The position numbers and the translations under genes were made by a program. 53,092 nucleotides of DNA, taken from the NCBI GenBank assembly GCA_900550365.1, contig URRR01000015.1, positions 1 to 53,092 on the forward strand, read 5' to 3'. The DNA comes from an uncultured Prevotella sp. (lineage in GTDB: Bacteria; Bacteroidota; Bacteroidia; Bacteroidales; Bacteroidaceae). Below the pieces are notes generated by a model that saw only the letters and a program-made list of their open reading frames with translations, ran no database searches and was not told where the DNA came from. Below are positions 24,583-34,609 of this stretch, piece after piece (the first letter of the stretch is position 1; each line of letters starts with the position of its first letter).

Positions 24583-27318
24583 TCAATCGTTATCACCTTC
24601 ACCGAAGAGATTGAGCTGGCCCGTTATCTCGTCGATTACCTGCTGCTGGCTCTTGCCTGCATCAGGGTCAAGGTTCTCGTTCCCGTCGATTTCAGGCTGC
24701 GGCTCATCGTCCCGGCCGTCATCATCGTCACTTTCATTATCATGCTTCAACGGCTCAAGCTCCTCTATTCTGTCGACGGTCCACGTCGTTATGCGCTTGC
24801 CCTTGGCCTTAAAGCCCTTCACGGCGACAAACTCCTCCGCATTGATTTCCATGGGCTCACGGAACGCGTCGTTACCGCCGAAGGTAACACGGATGCGCGG
24901 ATAAGGTTCGTCTGTCAGCATGACGAGGCGGCTGTCCTTGTTTTCGCCGATGTAGTTCTGCTTCCGTTTCGAGCCTTCCATAAGGAAACGCTTAAGATAA
25001 AGATAGCCCTGCTGGTCGGCATCGTAGAGCACCGCCGTCCACACCTTGTGCTCGTCGTACTTCTCTATTATCTTAATGTTGTCCTCATAGTGGTTGTTCG
25101 CGTCGAAGTTTGACAGATAGAAATCGCCGTTGTCGAGAACAACAAGGATGCTGTCGCCCTCGTTGAACTCACCGAGCAGACGCCCGTGGTCGTCATAGTT
25201 AAGACGTTTCACGTCGGGGTCGAACCATACCTTGCGGCCGCCGAGCGTGCTGTGACCGTGGCTCTTGAGCGATATGCGGTGCACGTTGAAGCGGGTCATC
25301 ACCACGCCTTTGGCCGCACGGCCCTTGATAGCCACCTCAGAGAAGTCTTTCTCCTTGAATATTGTCTTCAGGCGGGGCGCCGGGTCGAGCGTTACCTTTA
25401 TTACTTCAGCCTCGCCGTTGGGGTTGGCGGTGAAGTAAACCACGCGTGAACCGGGCGTGCCCTGCGTCAGGTCATACTCGCGGTCACGGGTTATGCTGGT
25501 AACGTTGAACCTCTTCATGTAGTACTTGCCCAGCTTTCCGTCACGGTAAACCACGTTATATATGGTGCGGCGGTCGTTCTTCTTGAACACGGCCACGTGC
25601 AGAATGTTCTTGCCCACGAATATCTTGTCGGCCACCTTGACAACCTTATACTTTCCGTCTTTATAGAAAATAATGATGTCGTCGATATCCGAGCAGTTGC
25701 AAACGAACTCGTCTTTCTTCAGCGCAGTGCCTATAAAGCCGTCGGCACGGTTGATGTACAGCTTCTCGTTGGCCTCAACCACCTTGGTGGCCTCTATCGT
25801 GTCGAAGTTCTTTATCTCGGTAAGACGGGGGTGAGCCGCGCCGTACTTCTGCTTAAGATACATGAACCAGTCGGCCGTGACGTCAACCATGTGGGCCAAC
25901 TTGTGGTCAATATCCTCAATCTCGACCTTTATCTTGGCCATCAGTTCGTCGGCCTTGTCCTTGTTGAACTTAAGGATACGCGCCATCTTTATGTCCATAA
26001 GGCGCAGGATGTCGTCCTTGGTCACCTCACGGATAAACTGCGGATAGAAGGGCGTCAGGCGTTCGTCAATATGCGCGCAGGCAGCGTCCATGTCGGGAGC
26101 CTGTTCAAACTTACGGTCCTTATATATGCGTTCCTCTATGAATATCTTCTCAAGCGAGGCGAAGTGGAGCTGTTCCTGCAGCTCATGCTTGCGTATCTCA
26201 AGCTCACGGCGGAGCAGATCCATGGTGTGGTTGACCGAATAACGCAGCACGTCACTGACCGTAAGGAACTTCGGTTTGTTGTCCTCAATGACGCAGCAGT
26301 TGGGCGAGATGTTTATCTCGCAGTCAGAGAAAGCATACAGAGCGTCAAGAGTCTTGTCTGACGACACGCCCGGCGACAGATGAACCTGTATCTCAACCTG
26401 TGCCGCCGTATTGTCGTCAACCTTGCGTGCCTTTATCTTTCCCTTCTCGATAGCCTTCAGAATTGAGTCTATAAGGGTTGAAGTAGTCTTGCCGTAAGGT
26501 ATCTCACGGATGACGAGCGTCTTGCTGTCGAGCTTCTCTATCTTGGCTCTCACCTTCAGCACGCCGCCCCTCTGACCGTCGTTATACTTGCTTACGTCGA
26601 TGCTTCCGCCCGTGGGAAAGTCGGGATACAGCGTGAACGGCTCGCCGTGAAGATAGCTCACGGCGGCGTCGCATATCTCGTTGAAGTTATGGGGCAGAAC
26701 TTTTGACGAGAGACCTACGGCTATACCCTCGGCTCCCTGCGCCAGAAGGAGCGGGAATTTGGCAGGAAGCGTGATAGGTTCCTTGTTTCTTCCGTCATAG
26801 CTTAGCTGCCAGTCAGTGGTCTTGGGATTGAAAACCACGTCGAGAGCGAACTTAGACAGCCTGGCCTCAATGTATCGCGGAGCGGCGGCACGGTCGCCGG
26901 TGAGTATGTTTCCCCAGTTACCCTGGCAGTCAACGAGCAGGTCTTTCTGTCCGAGCTGCACCAGGGCGTCGCCTATCGAGGCGTCGCCGTGAGGGTGAAA
27001 CTGCATGGTATGGCCCACGATGTTGGCCACCTTGTTATATCGTCCGTCGTCCATGCGCTTCATCGAGTGCAGAATACGCCGCTGCACGGGCTTCAGTCCG
27101 TCCTCTATATGAGGCACGGCGCGCTCGAGAATAACGTATGACGCATAGTCGAGAAACCAGTTCTGGTACATTCCGCTGAGGTGATGCACGGCGGAAGCGT
27201 CAAACCGGTTGACCGGCTTGAACACGTCACCTTCAGGCACAGGCCCGTCAGTCTGTAATTCATTGACGTCCCCGCCCTGTTCCTCAACGTTCTCGTTGTC
27301 CTTTATTTCGTCGTCCAT
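24583..27318 (-). CDS. parC: DNA topoisomerase IV subunit A
   Basis: The 911-residue protein is a type IIA topoisomerase A subunit. It has the breakage-rejoining domain with active-site Tyr in AAPRYIEARLSKFA, the LVDCQGNWGNI quinolone-pocket region, QFHPHGDASIGDALVQ, and a long C-terminal beta-propeller-like part ending in acidic residues. It cuts and passes DNA to decatenate sister chromosomes, together with a ParE subunit not in this window. GyrA is less likely because no clear GyrA-box is seen and the length and N-terminal acidic extension fit Bacteroidetes ParC. The start MDDEIKDNEN was chosen; a longer reading would add a hydrophobic stretch not typical of the family. Confidence 0.92.
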   Translation of the reverse strand: MDDEIKDNENVEEQGGDVNELQTDGPVPEGDVFKPVNRFDASAVHHLSGMYQNWFLDYASYVILERAVPHIEDGLKPVQRRILHSMKRMDDGRYNKVANIVGHTMQFHPHGDASIGDALVQLGQKDLLVDCQGNWGNILTGDRAAAPRYIEARLSKFALDVVFNPKTTDWQLSYDGRNKEPITLPAKFPLLLAQGAEGIAVGLSSKVLPHNFNEICDAAVSYLHGEPFTLYPDFPTGGSIDVSKYNDGQRGGVLKVRAKIEKLDSKTLVIREIPYGKTTSTLIDSILKAIEKGKIKARKVDDNTAAQVEIQVHLSPGVSSDKTLDALYAFSDCEINISPNCCVIEDNKPKFLTVSDVLRYSVNHTMDLLRRELEIRKHELQEQLHFASLEKIFIEERIYKDRKFEQAPDMDAACAHIDERLTPFYPQFIREVTKDDILRLMDIKMARILKFNKDKADELMAKIKVEIEDIDHKLAHMVDVTADWFMYLKQKYGAAHPRLTEIKNFDTIEATKVVEANEKLYINRADGFIGTALKKDEFVCNCSDIDDIIIFYKDGKYKVVKVADKIFVGKNILHVAVFKKNDRRTIYNVVYRDGKLGKYYMKRFNVTSITRDREYDLTQGTPGSRVVYFTANPNGEAEVIKVTLDPAPRLKTIFKEKDFSEVAIKGRAAKGVVMTRFNVHRISLKSHGHSTLGGRKVWFDPDVKRLNYDDHGRLLGEFNEGDSILVVLDNGDFYLSNFDANNHYEDNIKIIEKYDEHKVWTAVLYDADQQGYLYLKRFLMEGSKRKQNYIGENKDSRLVMLTDEPYPRIRVTFGGNDAFREPMEINAEEFVAVKGFKAKGKRITTWTVDRIEELEPLKHDNESDDDDGRDDEPQPEIDGNENLDPDAGKSQQQVIDEITGQLNLFGEGDND

Positions 27319-27540
27319 GTATAGTAAAATGATTATCCGCGCGGCCGTAAACCGGCCCCGGGCACATAATAATAAATAAGGTAACAGCTTACCTCCATGC
27401 AAAGATACATGAAAAAATCAACATTTACAAGAAAGAAAACGCAAATCAGTAAATGTGACGGTCAAAAGCATACACCGGCAACAATACCTGCACCGCTCTG
27501 ACCGCCGGAGCCTGCACCGCGCACGGCGCGTGGCAACCGC

Positions 27541-27637
27541 TTTTCCAAAAGACGGCAAATCACCTTGCGAAAGGCCACCTTTCAGCGTGCAAAAGACGGC
27601 AAAACGCAAGGCGATTTGCCGTCTTTTGGAAAAGCAC
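27541..27637. repeat. AAAAG..CTTTT palindrome repeats in divergent promoter region
   Basis: Several units, including a long hairpin from AAAAGACGGCAAA and TTTGCCGTCTTTT, lie in the 436-base gap between divergent parC and MATE genes. Nothing else in that gap looks like a gene. A TAATTTTG box at 27743-27750 lies 4 bases before the MATE ATG. Confidence 0.85.
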
Positions 27638-27754
27638 ATGTAACATTCTGAAAAACAGCAGGATACAGACGGCCGTGCAGAACTCACCCTGAAGCATAAC
27701 GAAATTTTAATTTACATAACATGTTATTTGGCCGAAAAATAGTAATTTTGCACC

Positions 27755-29179
27755 ATGTTTTCAAGTAATAAGGATAATGCGCTGTTGACGATGATACGCA
27801 ACGGCCAGGAGATGACCGGCAGCCAGAAGCTGAACCTGATAGTACAGCTAAGTATTCCGTCCATTCTTGCCCAGCTCACCACAATCATGATGTTCTATAT
27901 CGACGCGTCAATGGTGGGTTCGCTGGGTGCCCGTGCGTCAGCATCCATCGGCATTGTAGAGTCAACGACGTGGCTGTTCGGCGGCCTTACGTCGGCCGCC
28001 GCGCTTGGCTTCTCGGTTCAGGCGGCCCACTTCATCGGCGCCAACGACTTCTTGAAAGCCCGCCAGGTGTTCCGCCAGGGGCTTATGGCCACGGCGCTGA
28101 TAACCGTCATACTGACCACCATTTGCGTCTGCATAGCCAAGCCTCTGCCCGTATGGCTCGGCGGCGGAGCCGACATCTGCGGCGACGCCACGGCTTATTT
28201 CACCATTTACTGCCTCTCCCTGCCCGTCTATCAGATAGGCATCCTGTCGTCAAGCATGCTTAAATGCTCTGGCAACATGCGCATACCGAGCCTTATGAGC
28301 ATACTGATGTGTCTGCTCGACGTGGTGTTCAACTTCTTCCTTATTTACGAGACGCGCCCCGCCACGGTGATGGGCATGGACATAACGATACCCGGAGCGG
28401 GCATGGGCGTGCCCGGCGCCGCGCTCGGAACGGCTCTCGCATACATCGTTACGGGCATTATGCTGATATGGTTCGCCACGGTCAAGTCGCCCGAACTGTC
28501 ACTGAAAAAAGAGAAATGGACATTCGCCCCGATGTGGAATTACCTGCGCAACGCGGCTAAAATAAGCCTGCCGATGGGTGCGCAGTACATGATGATGAGC
28601 GGTGCGCAGATAGTCAGCACGATGATTGTAGCCCCACTGGGCAACATTGCAATAGCCGCCAACACACTGGCAATCACCGCCGAGAGCCTTTGTTACATGC
28701 CTGGATACGGCATCGGTGACGCCGCGACGACGCTGGTAGGCCAGAGTATCGGCGCGGGACGGCGCCAACTGGCGCGCAGCTTTGCTTACCGCACGGTGTT
28801 CATGGGCATGGGTGTCATGGCGTTTATGGGCGCGGTGATGTATATTTTCGCCCCTGAGATGATAGGTGTGATGACGCCTGACGAGCATGTACGCCTGCTC
28901 GGCTCGCAGTCTTTGCGTATTGAGGCGTTCGCCGAACCTATGTTCGCCGCAGCGATAGTTACTTACAGCGTCTGCCTCGGAGCAGGTGACACGCTCATAC
29001 CAGCCACCATGAACCTTGCCTCAATGTGGCTGGTGCGCCTTACTCTGGCGGCTCACTTCGCTCCGATATACGGTCTCCGCGGTGTCTGGATGGCAATGGC
29101 TATCGAACTGACGCTGCGCGGTACGATATTCCTTATCCGCCTGTTCAGCGGCAAATGGCTGAAAAAGGGGTTTAAATGA
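27755..29179 (+). CDS. MATE family efflux transporter
   Basis: The 474-residue protein has about 12 membrane helices in two similar halves and MATE-type sequence (YIDASMVGSLGARASASIGIV near the start, PGYGIGDAATTLVGQSIGAG in the second half). Such proteins export drugs or metabolites in exchange for Na+ or H+. A -7 box 4 bases before the ATG suggests a leaderless message or a start 12 codons later (MIRNGQ). The substrate is unknown. Confidence 0.92.
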   Translation: MFSSNKDNALLTMIRNGQEMTGSQKLNLIVQLSIPSILAQLTTIMMFYIDASMVGSLGARASASIGIVESTTWLFGGLTSAAALGFSVQAAHFIGANDFLKARQVFRQGLMATALITVILTTICVCIAKPLPVWLGGGADICGDATAYFTIYCLSLPVYQIGILSSSMLKCSGNMRIPSLMSILMCLLDVVFNFFLIYETRPATVMGMDITIPGAGMGVPGAALGTALAYIVTGIMLIWFATVKSPELSLKKEKWTFAPMWNYLRNAAKISLPMGAQYMMMSGAQIVSTMIVAPLGNIAIAANTLAITAESLCYMPGYGIGDAATTLVGQSIGAGRRQLARSFAYRTVFMGMGVMAFMGAVMYIFAPEMIGVMTPDEHVRLLGSQSLRIEAFAEPMFAAAIVTYSVCLGAGDTLIPATMNLASMWLVRLTLAAHFAPIYGLRGVWMAMAIELTLRGTIFLIRLFSGKWLKKGFK

Positions 29180-29194
29180 GTTAAGAGTTAAGAA

Positions 29195-30136
29195 TTAAGA
29201 GTTTAGTTTTCTCCTCGCCGTCTCAAATCCTTCTACCAGTTCTTTCATAACTTCGGCAACGGGCTTGACGCTCTTTATGGCTGACGCTATCTGTCCGATT
29301 TCGAGTTCGCCGCCGTCAATATCGCCCTCAAAGATGCCACGCTTCGAAGCGGCTTTGCCGAGTATTGAGCGCAATTCATCGGCTGACGCACCACCGTCCT
29401 CGGCCTCTTTCAGCCTGTCATACAGTCCGTTCTTTACCAAACGTGAGGGTGCTATTTTCTTAAGACACAGCATCGTGTCGCCCTCTTGCAACGAGACGCA
29501 CTTCTGCTTGAACGCATCGGCAGCCGAACTTTCCTCTGTCAGGGCGAAGAGAGTGCCTATCTGAACGCCCTCGGCACCAAGAACCATTGAGGCGAGAATG
29601 GCCTCGCCCGACGCTATTCCGCCCGCTGCGATGAGCGGCAGACTTGTGGCGCGGCGCACCTGTGGGATAAGCGTCATCGTGGTAGTTTCCTCACGGCCGT
29701 TGTGTCCGCCTGCCTCGAAGCCCTCGGCAACCACCGCGTCGACCCCGGCCTCCTCACACTTACGGGCAAACTTGCTGCTCGACACAACGTGGGCGACGGT
29801 TATTCCGGCCTCGTGGAGCATCGGCGTAAACTTCTTCGGGCTGCCGGCTGAGGTGAATACAATCTTCACGCCGCTGCCGATGATGATTTTCATCAGGCGG
29901 TCAATCTCCGGATACATCAGCGGAACGTTAATTCCCCACGGCTTATCCGTGGCCTCGCGCATCCTGGCGATATGCTCCTCAAGCGTTTCGGGGTGCATCG
30001 AGCCGGCTCCGAGCAGACCAAGTCCGCCGGCATTGCTAACCGCCGAGGCCAGCCTCCAGCCGCTACACCACACCATTCCGCCCTGAACAATAGGGTACTT
30101 TATATCGAAAAGCTCTGTTATTCTGTTCTGTTCCAT
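29195..30136 (-). CDS. FabK-like / nitronate monooxygenase flavoprotein
   Basis: This 313-residue TIM-barrel flavoprotein has the shared FMN-binding features of enoyl-ACP reductase II (FabK) and nitronate monooxygenases: YPIVQGGMVW at the start, then the strand ending VVAEGFEAGGHNG with the conserved His, and IAAGGIASGEA with the FMN-phosphate loop. Length fits both. Without a nearby fatty-acid gene I cannot choose between them. The ATG at 30136 is supported by a TATCTTTG box at 30174-30181; a longer reading adds a poor N-terminus. It lies between two MATE genes on the opposite strand. Confidence 0.85.
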   Translation of the reverse strand: MEQNRITELFDIKYPIVQGGMVWCSGWRLASAVSNAGGLGLLGAGSMHPETLEEHIARMREATDKPWGINVPLMYPEIDRLMKIIIGSGVKIVFTSAGSPKKFTPMLHEAGITVAHVVSSSKFARKCEEAGVDAVVAEGFEAGGHNGREETTTMTLIPQVRRATSLPLIAAGGIASGEAILASMVLGAEGVQIGTLFALTEESSAADAFKQKCVSLQEGDTMLCLKKIAPSRLVKNGLYDRLKEAEDGGASADELRSILGKAASKRGIFEGDIDGGELEIGQIASAIKSVKPVAEVMKELVEGFETARRKLNS

Positions 30137-30173
30137 AATATTACTGTTTTTAATCAATCGATGTTGCTGATGA

Positions 30174-30181
30174 CAAAGATA
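30174..30181 (-). promoter_or_regulatory. -7 box for the FabK-like gene
   Basis: TATCTTTG on the minus strand, 37 bases before the ATG; no strong TTTG at -33. Confidence 0.45.
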
Positions 30182-30382
30182 ATGAAAAGCGAGAGCAAAA
30201 ACAAGCGGAAACGCAGTTTTCATGCTTGTTTTTGCCGAACCGCATCCAATCTTCGTGCAAACAAAGATACGGCAAAACGGGCTTACTGCAAAATAAAATC
30301 GCCGAAAACGGCACTGCCGCAAAACTCTAATTTTCGGCGCAGACATAACGTATTGATAATCAGGATGTTACCAACAGCATTC

Positions 30383-30470
30383 CAAAAGGCCGTCTTTTAT
30401 CGTGTAAAAGACCGTCTTTCATGAGCTAAAAGATGACCTTTGACAAGGCAAAAGGCCACACTTTGAAAAA
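30383..30470. repeat. AAAAG..CTTTT palindrome repeats
   Basis: Units such as AAAAGGCCGTCTTTT, AAAAGACCGTCTTTC and AAAAGATGACCTTTG lie in the 481-base divergent gap between the FabK-like gene and the second MATE gene. I see no gene in that gap. Confidence 0.85.
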
Positions 30471-30580
30471 TGATATGCCGCGACAGCATAAAACAGAGAC
30501 CAAATGAAGGGCTGAAATCCTATCTATATAAAATATGTAAAGACTTTCTGCTTTTATTTCGCACAACCGAATTTTTGCAG

Positions 30581-30588
30581 TAACTTTG
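30581..30588 (+). promoter_or_regulatory. -7 box for the second MATE gene
   Basis: TAACTTTG, 29 bases before the ATG; a weak TTTC lies about 20 bases upstream. Confidence 0.5.
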
Positions 30589-30617
30589 CACCCGAGAAAG
30601 ATGAAATAGAGATTTGT

Positions 30618-31991
30618 ATGGATAACAAACAGGCAACACTTGAATTAGGAACGAAGCCGGTAGGCAAGCTGCTGTGGCGTTACGCCCTCCCTGCCATTAT
30701 AGCTATGACGGCTTCGTCGCTTTACAACATGATTGACAGTATCTTCATCGGCCAGGGCGTAGGCCCGCTGGCAATATCCGGTCTGGCAATAACGTTCCCG
30801 CTGATGAACCTCTCGGCGGCCTTCGGAGCTGCCGTGGGTATCGGCTCGTCAACATGTATCTCAGTGAAATTAGGGCAGAAAGACTACAAAATGGCCGAGC
30901 ATATCTTCGGCAACAGCTTTACGCTAAACATCGTAGTTGGTATCGCCTTCGGACTTATCACCCTGCTGTTTCTCGACCCGATACTGTATTTCTTCGGCGC
31001 AAGTGAGAACACCATACCTTACGCCCGCGACTACATGCTGGTAATTCTGGCGGGCAACGTCATCTCGCAGACGTTCCTCGGCATGAACGCCGTGCTGCGC
31101 GCGGCCAGCAAACCAAAGCAGGCCATGGTGGCAACGATACTTACGGTGATACTGAACATCGTGCTGGCGCCTATCTTCATCTGGCCGCTCAACATGGGAA
31201 TATTCGGCGCCGCCCTCGCCACTATCATCTCACAGGGCGTGGCTCTGGCGTGGCAAATAAAGCTGTTCAGCAACAAGGACGAGATACTCCACTTCAAACG
31301 GGGCATATACAAGCTGAAAAGCAGCATCGTCAAGAACATCACAAGCATAGGCATGTCGCCTTTCGCCATGAACGTGTGCGCATGCGTGGTGGTGATATTC
31401 ATCAACGCCGGCCTGTCACACTACGGCGGCGACCTGGCCGTTGGCGCATACGGCATAGCCAGCAAGGTGTCGTTCATCTTCGTCATGGTGACCATCGGCC
31501 TCAACCAGGGCATGCTCCCGATAGCCGGCTACAACTATGGCGCACAGCGTTTTGACCGACTTATGCGCGTACTCAAGTACGCAACGATAGCGGCAACGAT
31601 AATAACCACTACGGGATTTATCATCGCCGAGTTCTTTCCTTACCAGTGTGCAAGGCTCTTCACGACGGACAAGACGCTTATCGACATGTCAATCGAGGGT
31701 ATCAGGATACACATGCTGGCCTTCCCGATAGTAGGCATGCAAATGGTGATAACCAACTTCTTCCAGTGCATCGGCAAGGCCAAGATCAGCATCTTCCTGT
31801 CGCTCTCGCGCCAGATGCTCTTCCTGCTGCCGCTGCTTGTCATCCTGCCGCCTATCATGAAGCTTGACGGCGTGTGGACGGCAATGCCTATATCTGACGC
31901 CATCGCTTCAATCGTGGCTCTCGCGATGATGATGAAATACATGAAGAAGTTTAAAAAGCAGATGCAGAACAGCAACGTTACGGCAGACTGA
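30618..31991 (+). CDS. MATE family efflux transporter (second)
   Basis: The 457-residue protein again has about 12 membrane helices. It has the NorM/DinF-like start LWRYALPAIIAMTASSLYNMIDSIFIGQGVG and PIAGYNYGAQRFDRLM in the second half. It differs clearly from the first MATE protein and belongs to a different subgroup. It is followed by a cytidylate-kinase-like gene with its own promoter. Substrate unknown. Confidence 0.93.
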   Translation: MDNKQATLELGTKPVGKLLWRYALPAIIAMTASSLYNMIDSIFIGQGVGPLAISGLAITFPLMNLSAAFGAAVGIGSSTCISVKLGQKDYKMAEHIFGNSFTLNIVVGIAFGLITLLFLDPILYFFGASENTIPYARDYMLVILAGNVISQTFLGMNAVLRAASKPKQAMVATILTVILNIVLAPIFIWPLNMGIFGAALATIISQGVALAWQIKLFSNKDEILHFKRGIYKLKSSIVKNITSIGMSPFAMNVCACVVVIFINAGLSHYGGDLAVGAYGIASKVSFIFVMVTIGLNQGMLPIAGYNYGAQRFDRLMRVLKYATIAATIITTTGFIIAEFFPYQCARLFTTDKTLIDMSIEGIRIHMLAFPIVGMQMVITNFFQCIGKAKISIFLSLSRQMLFLLPLLVILPPIMKLDGVWTAMPISDAIASIVALAMMMKYMKKFKKQMQNSNVTAD

Positions 31992-32015
31992 TGATTAAGA
32001 ATGGAAAAATTTTAT

Positions 32016-32023
32016 TACCTTTG
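32016..32023 (+). promoter_or_regulatory. -7 box for the cytidylate-kinase-like gene
   Basis: TACCTTTG followed by a leader of about 85 bases that holds a TCAGGC/GCCTGA pair. Confidence 0.5.
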
Positions 32024-32112
32024 TGGCATTGATAACAGTCAGGCCGAATAGGGTAAGATAATATTTATTTCCGCCTGAACGACATCGGTTGTCAATATTA
32101 AACAATAAGATT

Positions 32113-32736
32113 ATGGAGGATAAAAAGATAATTATAAACGTCGGACGGCAGTTAGGCAGCGGCGGACTTGTGATAGCAAAGAAGCTCGCAGAGGTGTTCG
32201 GATGTAACTTCTACGACCGGGAGCTGCTTAATCTCGCGGCAAAGGAGAGCGGATTCAGCGAGAAGTTCTTTGAGCAGAACGACGAGAAGAAAGGCTTCTT
32301 CCGCACGTTGTTCCACGTACACACACCTTTCATGTCAGACAGCAACTTCTATAACAACAAGCTGTCGCAGGAAAGTCTGTTCCAGTTTCAGAGCGACGCC
32401 ATACGCAAGGCGGCCGAGGCTCACTCGTGCGTGTTCGTTGGCCGCTGTGCCGACTACGTGCTGCGCGACTTCAAGAACACCGTCAGCGTATTCATCACAG
32501 CCGACCTTGACGAGCGCGTCGCGCGCATTTGCAAACGCCACGGATGCAACGAGGCTGAGGCGAAAAAGATTATCGAGAACAAGGAAGACGCACGCGCGTC
32601 ATACTACAACTACTACACCGGCAAGACATGGGGCCACAGCACCTCTTACGACATGTGCATAAACTCAAGCATTCTCGGCATGGACGGCACGGTGGAGTTC
32701 ATAAAAGAGTTTATCGAGAAGAAACTCGGACTGTAA
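32113..32736 (+). CDS. Cytidylate-kinase-like family protein
   Basis: The 207-residue protein has a P-loop-like start GRQLGSGGLVIAKKLAE and the shape of the cytidylate-kinase-like family of Bacteroidetes (VGRCADYVLRDFKNTVSVFITADLDERVARI). True Cmk phosphorylates CMP. Members of this family are shorter or diverged, so the substrate is uncertain. I chose the ATG at 32113 because the conserved part starts immediately after it; an upstream ATG adds 8 residues. It is followed after 37 bases by a phosphoesterase gene. Confidence 0.82.
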   Translation: MEDKKIIINVGRQLGSGGLVIAKKLAEVFGCNFYDRELLNLAAKESGFSEKFFEQNDEKKGFFRTLFHVHTPFMSDSNFYNNKLSQESLFQFQSDAIRKAAEAHSCVFVGRCADYVLRDFKNTVSVFITADLDERVARICKRHGCNEAEAKKIIENKEDARASYYNYYTGKTWGHSTSYDMCINSSILGMDGTVEFIKEFIEKKLGL

Positions 32737-32773
32737 CGTGAACGGCTCACGACACCGTAAAAAACTGCTGTAA

Positions 32774-33292
32774 ATGAAGAGAATAGGCATCATCAGCGAC
32801 ACCCACTCTTACTGGGACGACAAGTATCTGCACTACTTTGAGCCGTGTGACGAGATATGGCATGCCGGCGACATCGGCTCAATGGAGGTAGCGCAGCGCC
32901 TGGCTGAGTTCAGAATGTTCAGGGCCGTATGCGGCAACTGTGACGGTGGCGACCTGCGGAGGATGTATCCTGAACTGCTGAGGTGGAAATGTGAGGACGC
33001 CGACGTGCTGATGAAGCATATCGGCGGATACCCCGGAAACTATGACGCGAGCATAAGGGCACGGATATATGCCAGTCCGCCGCAGCTTTTTATCAGCGGA
33101 CACTCACACATCCTGAAAGTGAAATATGACAAAACGCTAAACCTGCTGCACATCAATCCGGGTGCGGCCGGCCTGCAAGGATGGCACAAGGACCGCACGA
33201 TAGTGCGCCTGACTGTTGACGGCAGCACATTCAAAGACCTTGAGGTGATAACCCTCAGCGACCCGAGAAAAGCTCCGCTGCACGATATTTAA
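32774..33292 (+). CDS. YfcE-type metallophosphoesterase
   Basis: This 172-residue enzyme has the calcineurin-like metal-binding blocks in order: SDTHSY (first Asp and His), HAGDIG, GNCDGG and GHSH with IL following. Small stand-alone enzymes of this type hydrolyse phosphodiesters. It probably shares a transcript with the preceding kinase-like gene. The natural substrate is not known. Confidence 0.9.
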   Translation: MKRIGIISDTHSYWDDKYLHYFEPCDEIWHAGDIGSMEVAQRLAEFRMFRAVCGNCDGGDLRRMYPELLRWKCEDADVLMKHIGGYPGNYDASIRARIYASPPQLFISGHSHILKVKYDKTLNLLHINPGAAGLQGWHKDRTIVRLTVDGSTFKDLEVITLSDPRKAPLHDI

Positions 33293-33309
33293 ATGTGAAC
33301 ACGGTCAAA

Positions 33310-33445
33310 ATAAACCGCAAAAAACAATACCGAATAACCCTAAACCTCCAAAAAGACGTAAGCCCCAATAATCATAAAACCCACAACCCTAAAACCACAA
33401 AACCCCATAACCATAGAACCCCAAAAACCGTAAAACCACAAACCT
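33310..33445. repeat. CCCTAAAACC-type low-complexity repeat before rfbB
   Basis: Words such as AAAACCCACAACCC and AAACCCCATAACCA run through the gap ahead of the rfbB ATG. They are the reverse complement of the GGTTAT-type tracts at 11773 and 18516. No promoter box is obvious. Confidence 0.8.
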
Positions 33446-33446
33446 T

Positions 33447-34595
33447 ATGAAAACATATTTGGTAACAGGAGCCGCCGGATTTATCGGTTCCAACTTCATT
33501 AAATACCTTCTTTACAAGAAATATAAGGACGAAGACATTAAGGTAATCGTGCTCGACCTGCTGACATACGCCGGCAACTACGGTACGATAAAGGACGACG
33601 TGGACGGCAAGAGATGTGTCTTCGTTCACGGTGACATACGCGACCGTGAGCTGGCCGACCGCCTTTTTGCCGATAATGACATAGATTATGTGGTGAACTT
33701 CGCTGCCGAGAGCCACGTTGACCGCAGCATTGAGACTCCGCAACTGTTTCTTGAGACTAACATATTGGGCACTCAGAACCTGCTCGACGCTGCCCGCCGG
33801 GCATGGGTTACGGGCAAGGACGAGACGGGATATCCATCTTGGAAGCAGGGCAAACGCTTCCACCAGGTAAGCACTGACGAGGTGTACGGCTCATTGGGGG
33901 CTGAGGGTTACTTCACTGAAGACACCCCCGTGTGCCCGCATAGCCCGTACAGCGCGTCGAAAACAAGCGCCGACCTCATTGTAAAGGCTTGTCACGACAC
34001 TTACCACATGCCGGTGACAATCACACGATGCTCTAACAATTACGGCCCGTATCACTTCCCAGAGAAGCTGATTCCGCTTATCATCAACAACATTCTTGAG
34101 GGCAAGCAACTGCCCGTTTACGGAAAGGGTGACAACGTAAGAGACTGGCTTTACGTGGAGGATCACTGCAAAGCGATTGACCTTGTGGTGCGTGAGGGAC
34201 GTGACGGAGAGGTGTATAACGTCGGCGGACATAACGAAATGAAGAATATCGACATCGTTAAGCTGACGATTAAGACCATTCACAACATGATGGCAGAGGA
34301 CAAAGAACTGCGCAAAATACTGAAAAAGCAGGTGAAAGATGCCAACGGCGACATTGACATAAGCTGGATTAACGAGGGCCTGATAACATTTGTCACTGAC
34401 CGTCTGGGCCACGACCAGCGCTATGCCATTGACCCGACGAAGATTAAGAACGAACTGGGCTGGCAGCCGGAGACCATGTTTGCTGACGGAATAGTAAAGA
34501 CAATACGCTGGAATCTGGAGCACCAGGACTGGGTGAACGAGGTTACGAGCGGTGACTATCAGAAGTATTACGAACAGATGTACGGCAACAGATAA
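33447..34595 (+). CDS. rfbB: dTDP-glucose 4,6-dehydratase
   Basis: The 382-residue short-chain dehydrogenase-like enzyme has an NAD-binding start VTGAAGFIGSNF, catalytic STDEVYGSLG with Asp-Glu, and YSASK with the conserved Tyr and Lys. It converts dTDP-glucose to dTDP-4-keto-6-deoxyglucose, the common precursor for rhamnose and 3-amino sugars. RfbA, C and D are not in the window. The FdtA/FdtB pair at 38-41 kb would use this product. It is followed closely by a small unknown gene and purT. Confidence 0.95.
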   Translation: MKTYLVTGAAGFIGSNFIKYLLYKKYKDEDIKVIVLDLLTYAGNYGTIKDDVDGKRCVFVHGDIRDRELADRLFADNDIDYVVNFAAESHVDRSIETPQLFLETNILGTQNLLDAARRAWVTGKDETGYPSWKQGKRFHQVSTDEVYGSLGAEGYFTEDTPVCPHSPYSASKTSADLIVKACHDTYHMPVTITRCSNNYGPYHFPEKLIPLIINNILEGKQLPVYGKGDNVRDWLYVEDHCKAIDLVVREGRDGEVYNVGGHNEMKNIDIVKLTIKTIHNMMAEDKELRKILKKQVKDANGDIDISWINEGLITFVTDRLGHDQRYAIDPTKIKNELGWQPETMFADGIVKTIRWNLEHQDWVNEVTSGDYQKYYEQMYGNR

Positions 34596-34609
34596 AACAG
34601 GTTTTCATT

